The position numbers and the translations under genes were made by a program. Positions 1 to 8,697 of a stretch of DNA of 64,000 nucleotides are shown one piece after another. The first letter of the stretch is position 1. Every line of letters begins with the position of its first letter. The stretch spans positions 124,001 through 188,000 of the forward strand of contig CANLWB010000004.1 in assembly GCA_947494695.1 (NCBI GenBank), given 5' to 3'. This stretch comes from an uncultured Flavobacteriaceae bacterium (GTDB taxonomy: Bacteria > Bacteroidota > Bacteroidia > Flavobacteriales > Flavobacteriaceae). Below the pieces are notes generated by a model. That model ran no database searches and had not been told where the DNA came from. It saw only the letters and a program-made list of their open reading frames with translations.

Positions 1-246
1 TTCTCTAATAGCTGCCTGTTTAATAGATTCTCCGGCATCGATATGTCCAGCTACCGAGACATCCCACAAGAGCGGACAAATCTTTTTTTTTGCCGAACGT
101 TGGGATAGCAAAATTTCACCTTGGGTCGTATAAAACCAAATATGGGCGGTATTGTGGTAATATCCTTTTTGATGTACAACAGATTTTAATTCAGATTTCC
201 CTATGGGAATGCCTTCTTTTGTTAGGATATCTATGTATTCGTCCAT
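1..246 (-). CDS. NUDIX hydrolase, 3' end cut by window edge
   Basis: The reading frame starts at an ATG at 246 and runs open to the window edge, giving the first 82 residues. Residues 66-82 read GHIDAGESIKQAAIRE, the front of a NUDIX box (GX5EX7REUXEEXGU), so it hydrolyses a nucleoside diphosphate linked to another moiety. The preceding HNTAHIWFY and LLSQRSAKKK...WDVSVAGH segments resemble the YfcD/Idi-like subgroup. The substrate cannot be told, and the last glutamates of the box lie outside the window. Confidence 0.85.
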   Translation of the reverse strand, partial: MDEYIDILTKEGIPIGKSELKSVVHQKGYYHNTAHIWFYTTQGEILLSQRSAKKKICPLLWDVSVAGHIDAGESIKQAAIRE

Positions 247-311
247 TTAGATGTTTCTTTATGTGGTATTAAACCATTTAGCTTCTGTTTTAATTGAAAA
301 GAACTCCCCCG

Positions 312-470
312 AAGCTCTGCGTCGGGGTATCCGTTGAAATTGTCATTCCCATGAAAATGGGAATCTAAATAATAGAATTTTGGTTTTTGATACTTAGATC
401 AAAATTAAACCAACGAAATAACCCTGTAGCTTGTCCAAGGGATGTTGGTTTCAAGAAATTCTTTATTTGC
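312..470. repeat. Dispersed intergenic hairpin repeat, copy 1
   Basis: This fills much of the 285-base gap before the hybrid kinase gene's 3' end. It holds two perfect hairpins: CCCCGA/TCGGGG (307-312 with 322-327) and ATTCCCAT-gaaa-ATGGGAAT (345-364). A diverged copy lies at 20375-20571: both share TGAAATTGT, TCTAAATA, GGTTTTTGA and, at the far end, AAGAAATTCTTTATTT in the same order. It looks like a non-coding repeat family, not a gene. The hairpins could also act as a processing or termination signal for the kinase transcript. Confidence 0.6.
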
Positions 471-531
471 TAAAACTACTAAAGTTTATTGAAACACGTG
501 TGGAAAAGTAGACGAGATTATATACCTGTTT

Positions 532-3500
532 TTAGATTAACCGTCTTAAAACAGTTGCCAAGTTTTGCCTTTTTATTGGTTTTTCAAGAAAAGCATCCAT
601 ACCGTTTTTCATACAATTTTCAATATCTTCCTGAAAGGTGTTGGCTGTTGTTGCAACAATTTTTACGGGATTTTCAGTTTTAGAAATCTTTTCCAACGCT
701 CTTATTTTTATAGTGGCTTCTATACCATCCATCTTAGGCATGCGTATATCCATTAATATAATATCATACTGGTTTGTTTTAAACAAATCCAGAGCTTCCA
801 AACCATTTTTTGCTACGTCGATGTGCGTTGAAAATGAACTTAACACAATTTGAGCAACTTTTATATTAACGAGATTGTCTTCTACAATAAGAAACTTTTT
901 GTTTTTAAAAACGATGTATTGGTCTTTATCCTCTATAGTTTCGATGGGTTCTTGTTCTTGTTGCATTCCCAAAACTTTAAGGATGACATTAAGAAGTTGG
1001 TTCATTTTCACTGGCTTATTTAGGGCCTCATCAAAACCAACCTCTTCCATTTTTCCTATTGGTATGGCATCGGTTATTGATGATAACAAAATTAATTTCA
1101 AATCGTTCATCTGTTTCATCTTTTTAATTTGCCTTGCCAATTCTTCACCATCCATGTCTGGCATTTGGTAATCTATTAAAACTAAATCGACAGATTTGCC
1201 GGAGGCATACATCTTTTTCAAAAAAGGCAATGCCTTTAGTCCGTTTTCAAATTCAGTAACCTCTACTTGCCAGGTTTTTAGATAGTTTCTAAAAATTAAT
1301 CTATTGGTTTCATTATCATCTACAATAACAATATGCTTTTTTCGGAGTTGTTTCATACTCAAAAAGATATTGTTCTTTTTGTGCTCTTCAGAGGTCGTAA
1401 ATTTAACTTGGAATGAGAATGTCGAACCTTTACCAATAGAACTATCAACTTCCAGTTTGCCTCCCATTAGAGTAACCAATCGTTGAGAAATAACAAGTCC
1501 CAAACCAGTGCCTCCGTGTTTCCTTGTCGTTGAAGGGTCGACTTGTGAGAATGATTCAAATATTTTTTTCTGATCTTCTTTTGCTATACCTATGCCGGAA
1601 TCTTTGACCTTAAATTGAAGGTTATGAGACCCATCTCTCTTTCCAATATAATCGACGCGAACAAGAACTTCGCCCTTAGCGGTAAACTTTACTGCATTGT
1701 TAACAAGGTTTGTAATGATCTGTTTTAGACGAATATAGTCTCCTCCCACAAATTCCGGGATTTTAGGGTCTACATAAGTTAATATATCTACGGGCTTCGT
1801 CATCGTATCGACAATTTGAATATCGGCAACTTCCTCAATGATATTTCTAATACTAATAGGAACGGTTTCCAGTTCCATTTTACCCGATTCAATTTTAGAG
1901 AAATCCAAAATATCATTAATGAGAGATAACAAAGTTTGTCCCGATTTCATTACAATATTCAAATATTCTCTTTGGCGTTCGCTAAGTTTAGATTTACTTA
2001 AAATATCAACGACTCCAATTATGCCATTCATGGGGGTTCTAATTTCATGAGACATATTAGCCAGGAACAAACTTTTGAGTTCGTTAGCTTCTTCAGCTTT
2101 TATCTTGGCAGCTAAAAAACGCTGTTTGGTTTGCTCTTGCATGGTGACATCTCTTGAAATCCCAACTAATCTCATGATTTCGGAGTTTTTGTCCCAAATT
2201 GGAACCTTAGTTGAAGAGACCCAAAATGTGTGTCCTCCTAAAGTTTTCAACTTTACCACACGGTCTATCATGGCTTTTCCACTCTTAAACACCTCTAAAT
2301 CCTGCTCATTTAGTTTATTGGCTATGTTTTTAGGAAATAAATCCAGGTTCGACTTTCCTATTATTTCATCTGGATGTTTTACCTTAAAAGATTCGGCACT
2401 GGCTTTATTTACTTTAATGTATTTTAAATCCTTGTCTTTTAAGTATATGTAGTCGGGTACATTGTCCATTAGTATTTGTAAAAGCTCTTTCTCTTTTGCA
2501 AGTTTCTCTTCTAATTTTTTTTGTTCGGTATAATCGTGTGAAACCGCAACCATACCAATAACCTTATTTTGATTATCTGTAAATGGAATTTTAGTAGTCA
2601 TCTCCCAAAACCGTTCTCCATTTTTTAGAAAACTCTCCTGTTTGTTTAAAATAGGTGTTAAACTACTCATAATCTCCTGTTCATCTTCGAAAGTTTCTTT
2701 GGCATGAACAGGATCGTGAAAATCGAAATCGGTCTTTCCATAGAGTTCTTCGGGCGAACTAACACCAAGAATTTTAGCCAATGCCATATTGCCTCGAATA
2801 AATCTTGAGTCTCGATCTTTAAAGTAGATTCTATCAGGAACGTTGTTCATCAACAAATCCATATGCTCTTTTTCCTGACGAAGTTCTTTTTCAATAAGAT
2901 ATTCGTTTGTGACATCTCTAGAAATCCCAACGATGCCAGTGCAATTTCCGTTAGTATCCATTAGTGGCACTTTTGTTGTTCTCATAAATTTTTCACCTAT
3001 AGGCGTATCAACATGTTCCAATTTGTTTATAACCGGAAGACCACTTTTTATTAAGGATTTCTCTTCTGTAACTATTTTTTTATTATGAGAGGTAAAGAAA
3101 AAATCCTCATCGCTTTTCCCAACAGCTTCTTCGGGGGTGTTTATCCCTAAAAGAACGGCCTTTGCATAATTAATTTTTGTAAACCTTAATTGGCTATCCT
3201 TAAAAAAGATGGCGTCAGGTACATTATCCATCAGAAGGTTTAGAAACTGTTCATTATCTTTCTGGTCATTATTATTTGCAATATGATTAGGTGATTCAGG
3301 TTTTTTATGAATCAACTTAAGTTTTAAAAACAAAGTTTGAAGTTCGGTCTGGTTAAATTGATTAGGGAAGCTATGTATTTGAAAATTGGGAGTGCTTGTT
3401 AGGTCGATAGGACTTCCAAAAACAACAATTGGCATATCGTAATTCATGTTGGCTTCACGAATGAAACTTGCAACACCATTACTAAATTCTAACCCCATAA

Positions 3501-3648
3501 CGAGTAATGCATCAGGATGTTTTTGTTTGATTGCCACATCCAATAATTTTGTTTCGCTAAAAAAATAGTACGCAACTGCATCAGATTTCGGTAAAGTTTC
3601 CAGCAAAACGTCGAAATCATTTTTACAAAGCACAAACAAATTTTTCAT
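532..3648 (-). CDS. Hybrid sensor histidine kinase with three PAS domains and two receivers
   Basis: This 1038-residue protein has no obvious membrane segment, so it is probably a cytoplasmic sensor. Order: an N-terminal region (1-110) that looks like a degenerate receiver without a clear phospho-acceptor; three PAS domains (about 135-250, 262-375, 388-502), each opening with a similar LLMDNVPD-type motif; HisKA with the H-box NMSHEIRTPMNG (His534); HATPase_c with N-box near 647-651 and G-boxes DSGIGIA and GGTGLGL; and two receivers with acceptor aspartates Asp826 and Asp967. No output domain is fused and no response regulator is adjacent, so the partner is unknown. The three similar PAS units suggest internal duplication. 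Confidence 0.93.
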   Translation of the reverse strand: MKNLFVLCKNDFDVLLETLPKSDAVAYYFFSETKLLDVAIKQKHPDALLVMGLEFSNGVASFIREANMNYDMPIVVFGSPIDLTSTPNFQIHSFPNQFNQTELQTLFLKLKLIHKKPESPNHIANNNDQKDNEQFLNLLMDNVPDAIFFKDSQLRFTKINYAKAVLLGINTPEEAVGKSDEDFFFTSHNKKIVTEEKSLIKSGLPVINKLEHVDTPIGEKFMRTTKVPLMDTNGNCTGIVGISRDVTNEYLIEKELRQEKEHMDLLMNNVPDRIYFKDRDSRFIRGNMALAKILGVSSPEELYGKTDFDFHDPVHAKETFEDEQEIMSSLTPILNKQESFLKNGERFWEMTTKIPFTDNQNKVIGMVAVSHDYTEQKKLEEKLAKEKELLQILMDNVPDYIYLKDKDLKYIKVNKASAESFKVKHPDEIIGKSNLDLFPKNIANKLNEQDLEVFKSGKAMIDRVVKLKTLGGHTFWVSSTKVPIWDKNSEIMRLVGISRDVTMQEQTKQRFLAAKIKAEEANELKSLFLANMSHEIRTPMNGIIGVVDILSKSKLSERQREYLNIVMKSGQTLLSLINDILDFSKIESGKMELETVPISIRNIIEEVADIQIVDTMTKPVDILTYVDPKIPEFVGGDYIRLKQIITNLVNNAVKFTAKGEVLVRVDYIGKRDGSHNLQFKVKDSGIGIAKEDQKKIFESFSQVDPSTTRKHGGTGLGLVISQRLVTLMGGKLEVDSSIGKGSTFSFQVKFTTSEEHKKNNIFLSMKQLRKKHIVIVDDNETNRLIFRNYLKTWQVEVTEFENGLKALPFLKKMYASGKSVDLVLIDYQMPDMDGEELARQIKKMKQMNDLKLILLSSITDAIPIGKMEEVGFDEALNKPVKMNQLLNVILKVLGMQQEQEPIETIEDKDQYIVFKNKKFLIVEDNLVNIKVAQIVLSSFSTHIDVAKNGLEALDLFKTNQYDIILMDIRMPKMDGIEATIKIRALEKISKTENPVKIVATTANTFQEDIENCMKNGMDAFLEKPIKRQNLATVLRRLI

Positions 3649-3957
3649 TTTTAGTCGATTAAAAAAGTTAAACTCGTTTGAAAAACCTTGGTCGCATGGC
3701 TTTAAATTTTCAATAGGCTTCTTAATCCGAGGTATGTGTCTTATTTGAATTTATTGAAGGTAAATTCTCTCAAATATATGAAATATTTATTGTTAAAACC
3801 ATACCTATAAGATTTATTGATGTTTGATTTTGTTTTATAAATGCTTCATATTAAGTGATAAAGGAGAAGTTTTGGAACGTATGATTGTGCATGTGTGAAC
3901 TATGTCATACTTTATTATCAAGGATTCACTGTTGGTATATGAACCGTCTTAAAACAA
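3649..3957. other. Intergenic region without a gene
   Basis: About 310 AT-rich bases lie between the kinase start and the M42 gene's terminator. I see no coding sequence, RNA gene or repeat. It must hold the promoter of the kinase gene, but no convincing TAnnTTTG element is visible on the minus strand. Confidence 0.5.
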
Positions 3958-3984
3958 AAAAGTTACCCGGAAAAGGGTAACTTC
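3958..3984 (-). terminator. Intrinsic terminator of the M42 aminopeptidase gene
   Basis: A 9-bp perfect stem AAGTTACCC / GGGTAACTT closes a six-base loop. On the minus strand it is followed by a run of T (TTTTTTGTTTT). It sits 26 bases past the stop codon. Confidence 0.85.
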
Positions 3985-4009
3985 AATGTATGTATTGTGT
4001 CATTGGTGT

Positions 4010-5098
4010 TTAATCAAAATAACTAAATGTATCACCTTCTTTAATATTAAGCAGGCTTTCATAAATTAATTTGATAACATGTTCTACGTCTTCTTTGTGC
4101 ACCATTTCTACGGTGGTATGCATGTAACGTAGAGGTAATGATATTAACGCAGAAGCGACACCACCATTACTGTAGGCAAAAGCATCTGTGTCTGTTCCTG
4201 TGGCGCGGGATAGGGCAGAGCGCTGAAATGGAATTTTCTTGTCTTCGGCCGTTTCTGTAATTAAATCTCTTAATTTCTGTTGTACGGCAGGAGCATAGGC
4301 AACTACGGGACCTTTACCAATTTCTAAATGCCCCTCTTTTTTCTTTTCTATCATTGGTGTTGTTGTGTCATGAGTTACATCGGTAACAATCGCAACATCA
4401 GGTTTAATAGTATGAGTTATCATTTCTGCACCACGTAAACCAATTTCTTCCTGTACAGAATTGGTAATATAGAGGCCAAACGGTAGTTCTTTATTATTTT
4501 CTTTTAGTAAACGAGCCACTTCGGCAATCATAAAACCTCCCATACGGTTGTCGAGTGCGCGACAAACAAATTTGTCTCCATTTAGTATATGAAATTCATC
4601 TGGGTAAGTAATGACACAGCCTACATGAATACCCATTTTTTCCACCTCTTCTTTGTCCTTTGCTCCAACATCAATAGTAATATTATCAGGCTTTGGTGGT
4701 TCTTCTTTCACTCTACTACGTGTATGTATGGCCGGCCATCCAAAAACACCTTTTACAATACCGTTTTTGGTATGAACATTAACTATTTTACTAGGAGCAA
4801 TTTGGTGGTCACTGCCTCCATTTCTAATCACATAAATGAGTCCGTTGTCTGAAATATAATTAACATACCACGAGATTTCATCGGCATGGCCTTCAATAAC
4901 AACTTTGTATTTTGCTTTAGGGTTTATTACGCCTACCGCCGTACCGTAAGTATCTGTTATAAATTCATCTACATAGGGCTTTAGATAGTCCATCCATAGT
5001 TTTTGTCCGGTCCACTCGTAACCCGTAGGTGCAGCGTTATTTAAATATTTTTCTAAAAAGTCCATTGACTTTTTGTTAAGAATACTCTTCTTTGTCAT
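4010..5098 (-). CDS. M42 family metallopeptidase (glutamyl aminopeptidase / endoglucanase-M type)
   Basis: A 362-residue di-metal aminopeptidase that trims N-terminal residues from peptides in the cytoplasm; members of the family form large tetrahedral particles. Expected metal ligands and catalytic residues are all present: His71 in GHADEI, Asp183 in ALDNRMGG, the Glu217-Glu218 pair in SVQEEIGLRGA, Asp240 in VTDVTHD and His327 in RYMHTTVE. The length is normal for M42 and there is no signal peptide. It is a single-gene unit with its own terminator. The substrate preference cannot be told from sequence. Confidence 0.93.
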   Translation of the reverse strand: MTKKSILNKKSMDFLEKYLNNAAPTGYEWTGQKLWMDYLKPYVDEFITDTYGTAVGVINPKAKYKVVIEGHADEISWYVNYISDNGLIYVIRNGGSDHQIAPSKIVNVHTKNGIVKGVFGWPAIHTRSRVKEEPPKPDNITIDVGAKDKEEVEKMGIHVGCVITYPDEFHILNGDKFVCRALDNRMGGFMIAEVARLLKENNKELPFGLYITNSVQEEIGLRGAEMITHTIKPDVAIVTDVTHDTTTPMIEKKKEGHLEIGKGPVVAYAPAVQQKLRDLITETAEDKKIPFQRSALSRATGTDTDAFAYSNGGVASALISLPLRYMHTTVEMVHKEDVEHVIKLIYESLLNIKEGDTFSYFD

Positions 5099-5165
5099 TT
5101 ATAAAAGTTTTGCACTAAAATAATAATATAAATAGAAAAAAAATGTTTTAGAGAGTGTAAATTAG

Positions 5166-5173
5166 TAATTTTG
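5166..5173 (+). promoter_or_regulatory. Candidate -7 element for the DUF4294 gene
   Basis: TAATTTTG matches the Bacteroidota -7 consensus TAnnTTTG and lies 28 bases before the ATG at 5202, predicting a leader of roughly 20 bases. No clear -33 TTG is seen, so this is a moderate call. Confidence 0.45.
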
Positions 5174-5201
5174 GAGTATTAAAGCTCCTATACTTTTATT
5201 G

Positions 5202-5870
5202 ATGAACTACTTCAAATATATATTGATCTTGTTGCCAGTTCTACTCTTGGCTCAGAACCCTGTTACAGAGCAGGATTCAACAGCAGTAGAGTATGTCATT
5301 GTTGAGGGTGACTCTGTCCCAAGAACATCTATTGGTTTAGATGAAGTGATGCTTCTGCATAAGCTTAAGTTCGATAGTAAGAAGGAACGTATCAGGTATC
5401 TTATTCTTAGAAGGAAAACGATAAAAGTATATCCTTATGCAAAGATGGCTGCAGAGCGTTTAGATTCTATGAACCAACATTTAAAAACGCTTAAGAGAAG
5501 CCGTCAAAAGAAGCGATATACTAAGCGAATACAAAAGTATATTGAAGGGGAGTTTTCAGATGAATTAAAAAAGCTTACACGTACAGAAGGTCAAATATTG
5601 GTAAAGCTAATTCACCGGCAAACAGGTGTTACGGCATTTAATTTGGTGAAAGAACTTCGAAGTGGTTGGCGTGCTTTTTGGTATAATACAACCGCCAGTA
5701 TGTTCGATATTTCGCTAAAACGAGAGTTTGACCCTAAAAATATTAAGGAGGATTATTTAATTGAGGATATTCTGCAACGTAATTTCCAGAGTGGCCGTTT
5801 GGAGCGCCAAAAACCAGCTGTTAAATTTGATTTTTACGATTTAACAGATAAGTGGTTGTATTCGAAGTAG
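5202..5870 (+). CDS. DUF4294 family exported protein
   Basis: A 222-residue protein. The start is set at the ATG at 5202, one codon inside a TTG-initiated frame. Residues 1-18 (MNYFKYILILLPVLLLAQ) form a signal peptide. The body is basic and helical with the recognisable DUF4294 pattern (VYPYAKMAAERL, LVKLIHRQTG, FNLVKELRSGW). The function of this Bacteroidota family is not known. It is followed after 6 bases by the hemolysin III gene, so the two are probably co-transcribed. Confidence 0.8.
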   Translation: MNYFKYILILLPVLLLAQNPVTEQDSTAVEYVIVEGDSVPRTSIGLDEVMLLHKLKFDSKKERIRYLILRRKTIKVYPYAKMAAERLDSMNQHLKTLKRSRQKKRYTKRIQKYIEGEFSDELKKLTRTEGQILVKLIHRQTGVTAFNLVKELRSGWRAFWYNTTASMFDISLKREFDPKNIKEDYLIEDILQRNFQSGRLERQKPAVKFDFYDLTDKWLYSK

Positions 5871-5876
5871 ATAAAT

Positions 5877-6503
5877 ATGAGAATTCAAAAGCCTTTTGAA
5901 GAAAAGCTTAATGCCTTTACGCATGCTATTGGCGCTTTACTTGGTATTGTTGCATTAACACTTCTAATGATATACGATAACCAGAAGACACCCTGGAGTC
6001 TTTTTAGTATTATCGTTTATGGTATGTCTATTATTGTATTATTTACGGCATCAACCTTATACCATACGGTAAAGAACGAAAAAAGGAAACACTATTTTAG
6101 AATCCTGGATCATATTAGTATTTATCTACTTATTGCCGGAACCTATACACCGGTTTTGCTTATTTCGTTAGAGAAACATTTGGGGTGGACACTTTTTTGG
6201 GTTGTTTGGGGAATTGCAGCGGTTGGTATGGTTCTAAAATTATTTTTTACTGGTCGATTTGGAATCATCTCTACGCTACTGTATTTGGTTATGGGGTGGC
6301 TTATTGTGTTCGATTTTTCGAACTTATCCACTATTATAGGAGCTACGGGTGTTTTTTATTTATTTGCAGGAGGATGCTTCTATACATTGGGCATTGTTTT
6401 CTATGCCATAGAAAAAATACCATACAATCACGTAATATGGCACCTGTTTGTATTGGCAGGTGCCATAAGTCATTTTTTTATGATTTTTGATTACGTGATC
6501 TAG
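5877..6503 (+). CDS. Hemolysin III family membrane protein (PAQR/YqfA type)
   Basis: A 208-residue inner-membrane protein with about seven hydrophobic segments. It carries the family's metal-site residues: S59-x3-H63 in STLYH, Asp78 in LDHISIY, and a C-terminal H-x3-H (His185, His189) with a further His199. The family is related to adiponectin/progesterone receptors and may have hydrolase activity on lipids; a true haemolytic role is doubtful. The very short gap to the DUF4294 gene suggests an operon. The family call is firm, the function is not. Confidence 0.9.
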   Translation: MRIQKPFEEKLNAFTHAIGALLGIVALTLLMIYDNQKTPWSLFSIIVYGMSIIVLFTASTLYHTVKNEKRKHYFRILDHISIYLLIAGTYTPVLLISLEKHLGWTLFWVVWGIAAVGMVLKLFFTGRFGIISTLLYLVMGWLIVFDFSNLSTIIGATGVFYLFAGGCFYTLGIVFYAIEKIPYNHVIWHLFVLAGAISHFFMIFDYVI

Positions 6504-6524
6504 CCAAAACCGAATATTTACAGC

Positions 6525-7280
6525 TTACTGTCTCTTAACGATTTTAAAGGCACGACTTTTTCCGTTTTGTTCAATAGTAATAATGTACATGCCCGCAGAT
6601 AGAGATCTGCCGTTAAGAGGTAAACTATAAATTTCAGTATCAGCAATAAAACCGACACTGTTTGACATGATTGGCCTTCCAAGCATATCATGAAGCTTAT
6701 AATGGATGGGTTGCGTTTCATCCAGTGTCACAATTCTTAAGCTAATATCTTCTTCAAAAGGGTTAGGGTATACTAACGCATTAAATCCGTCTTCTTCTCG
6801 AACTATATCGAAGGGATCTGTAATGTTAATTTTCATTTCACTAAACCCAAAACAATCCCCGCCATGATTTGAGGTTGGTGTAATTAACACATATCTCGCT
6901 TTAGCCAGTTCAAAATCCGGTCCTTCAGCACCTTCGTAAATGGTAGAGCCAGGACCTTGTTCGAGGTTAAAAGACCCTAAATTTGTCCAATTTTGACCAT
7001 CTAACGAATAATCTAAATCGAACTCATTCATACCATCATTAAGGTTCTTGGGGTCGTTGGTATTCCAAAATTTAGATTCTCTAAGTTCGTACTCATATCC
7101 CAGGTCATACAGGATCCAATGGGTAACTCCATAGGACTCTATGGGATTTGGAGACATTTCGCAAGATACCCAACCGTCAAACCAGCTCGTACTATGTCTA
7201 TCGGGATAGCATTGCGCGTCTATAGTTTGATAAAAAAGCGCAAAAGCGACTATTATATATATGTAGTTTTTTTTCATCAT
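6525..7280 (-). CDS. Secreted discoidin-like protein with T9SS type A sorting domain
   Basis: A 251-residue protein with an N-terminal signal peptide ending near IDAQ, a beta-rich central region (about 25-165) resembling an F5/8 type C/discoidin fold that could bind carbohydrate, and a C-terminal domain (about 175-251) starting LVYPNPFEEDISL and ending AFKIVKRQ, typical of type IX secretion type A signals. Its start overlaps the DUF1501 stop by four bases, so it is translationally coupled as the last gene of a DUF1800-DUF1501 operon. It probably reaches the cell surface. The discoidin call is an inference from pattern only. Confidence 0.8.
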   Translation of the reverse strand: MMKKNYIYIIVAFALFYQTIDAQCYPDRHSTSWFDGWVSCEMSPNPIESYGVTHWILYDLGYEYELRESKFWNTNDPKNLNDGMNEFDLDYSLDGQNWTNLGSFNLEQGPGSTIYEGAEGPDFELAKARYVLITPTSNHGGDCFGFSEMKINITDPFDIVREEDGFNALVYPNPFEEDISLRIVTLDETQPIHYKLHDMLGRPIMSNSVGFIADTEIYSLPLNGRSLSAGMYIITIEQNGKSRAFKIVKRQ

Positions 7281-8692
7281 ATCATGTTCATAAAGCCAAT
7301 TGGAGGTGTACCAGAATTAGTATCGTAAAAATTTGAAATATTAGGCAAAATGGTTGCAAGTTCAGATGCTGGAACTCCAAACCATAACGCTAATTCCGCA
7401 AGGTATAAATCTGCTGGTGTTGTTGGAATCATAACACCATTTCTAAGATCTAAATTACTACCTAATGCAAGAGAGGGGTAATCACCATACATGTCCTTAC
7501 CGCGCACAGCACCGCCCATCATAAAGGCATTTCCTCCCCAGCCATGATCGGTTCCGTTTCCATTGGAGGTAAGTGTTCTTGAAAAATCTGATATACTAAA
7601 AAGCGTTACACAATCATTCGTGTTTAATTCATTCATCACACCATTGAAATACTTTAATGCGTCATTTACTTGGGTTAAATTTTCCATATGACCGTTTAAA
7701 AGCTCATCATGATTATCAAAACCACCAACCTGAACATAGAATGTTTGTCTCGAAAAACCTAGGGTATCTCTAATGGCAATGGTTCTTGCTACCATTCTTA
7801 ATTGTTCAGCTAGATTATTCTCTTCTGGAAATATGGTACTAAATTCTGGAACATTATCAACTGCTTCCTGATACTGAATACTTGAGGTGTTAGAGGTTTT
7901 TACCGTGTTTCTGTAGGTGTTTTTATAGATGTCCTGATAATCTCGTTCTAACATGGAGTTGAGGGCCTGGGTTCTAAGTTCGTCAAAGGAATTATCGTTT
8001 CCGTACCCTCTAATTTTTATACTACCGTTGTTTTTAATGGCAAAGGGGATAACTTCATTTCCTTTTTGAAAGGTATTCGTTCCTTTTAGGGAAATGTTCA
8101 TAGAGATATTGTCGTTGGAGTTCATAGATTGTATTAAATCTGCAACTCGTCCTCCCCAACCAATATCTGTTCTTTCATGAGGTCTTCCTGTTTGCCACTG
8201 TTGTGATTGATCTGAATGTGAAAACAGCCCTAAGGGTGTTTTAACAATTTTGTTTTTTATATCTAGTTTTGTTGAAGGCTCAATTAGAGTCCCAACATTA
8301 GATAGGAATGCCAGATCACCACCTTCGAATAACTGCTGCATGCCGGACATAGCCGGATGAAGTCCGAAAGATCTACCATCTGAAGTATTTGGACTAATTG
8401 GTAGGATCTGGTTTTGAGGTATGGCTAGATTGGATCGGGAGGTCGCATATTCTCCATACTCATTGTTTCCTCTGGGGATGAGCATGTTATAAGAATCGTT
8501 GCCACCACCCAACATTAAGCAAACTAAAGCCTTATAATCACTGTTGAATGCATATGTCGATGAGTTATCCATGGCAGAGGCAGCCATGGCTTTTAAATTT
8601 ACCAAGGATGAAAATATTGTCGTGTAACCTAGTGCAGCACATGACTGCCCTAAAAATTTTCGTCTAGAAATTGAATTTTTATACTTCGTCAT
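7277..8692 (-). CDS. DUF1501 family secreted protein with twin-arginine-type signal
   Basis: A 471-residue protein opening with SISRRKFLGQSCAALG, a Tat-like signal that suggests export in a folded state. The DUF1501 hallmarks are present: LGGGNDSYNMLIPR near 65-78, GGFDNHDELL, and DFSRTLTSNGNGTDHGWGG. The family resembles the alkaline-phosphatase/sulfatase superfamily, but no activity is established. It sits 5 bases after DUF1800 and overlaps the next gene by 4 bases. DUF1800 and DUF1501 pairs recur in Bacteroidota and Planctomycetes, which implies joint function. Confidence 0.92.
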   Translation of the reverse strand: MTKYKNSISRRKFLGQSCAALGYTTIFSSLVNLKAMAASAMDNSSTYAFNSDYKALVCLMLGGGNDSYNMLIPRGNNEYGEYATSRSNLAIPQNQILPISPNTSDGRSFGLHPAMSGMQQLFEGGDLAFLSNVGTLIEPSTKLDIKNKIVKTPLGLFSHSDQSQQWQTGRPHERTDIGWGGRVADLIQSMNSNDNISMNISLKGTNTFQKGNEVIPFAIKNNGSIKIRGYGNDNSFDELRTQALNSMLERDYQDIYKNTYRNTVKTSNTSSIQYQEAVDNVPEFSTIFPEENNLAEQLRMVARTIAIRDTLGFSRQTFYVQVGGFDNHDELLNGHMENLTQVNDALKYFNGVMNELNTNDCVTLFSISDFSRTLTSNGNGTDHGWGGNAFMMGGAVRGKDMYGDYPSLALGSNLDLRNGVMIPTTPADLYLAELALWFGVPASELATILPNISNFYDTNSGTPPIGFMNMI

Positions 8693-8697
8693 TTGCG

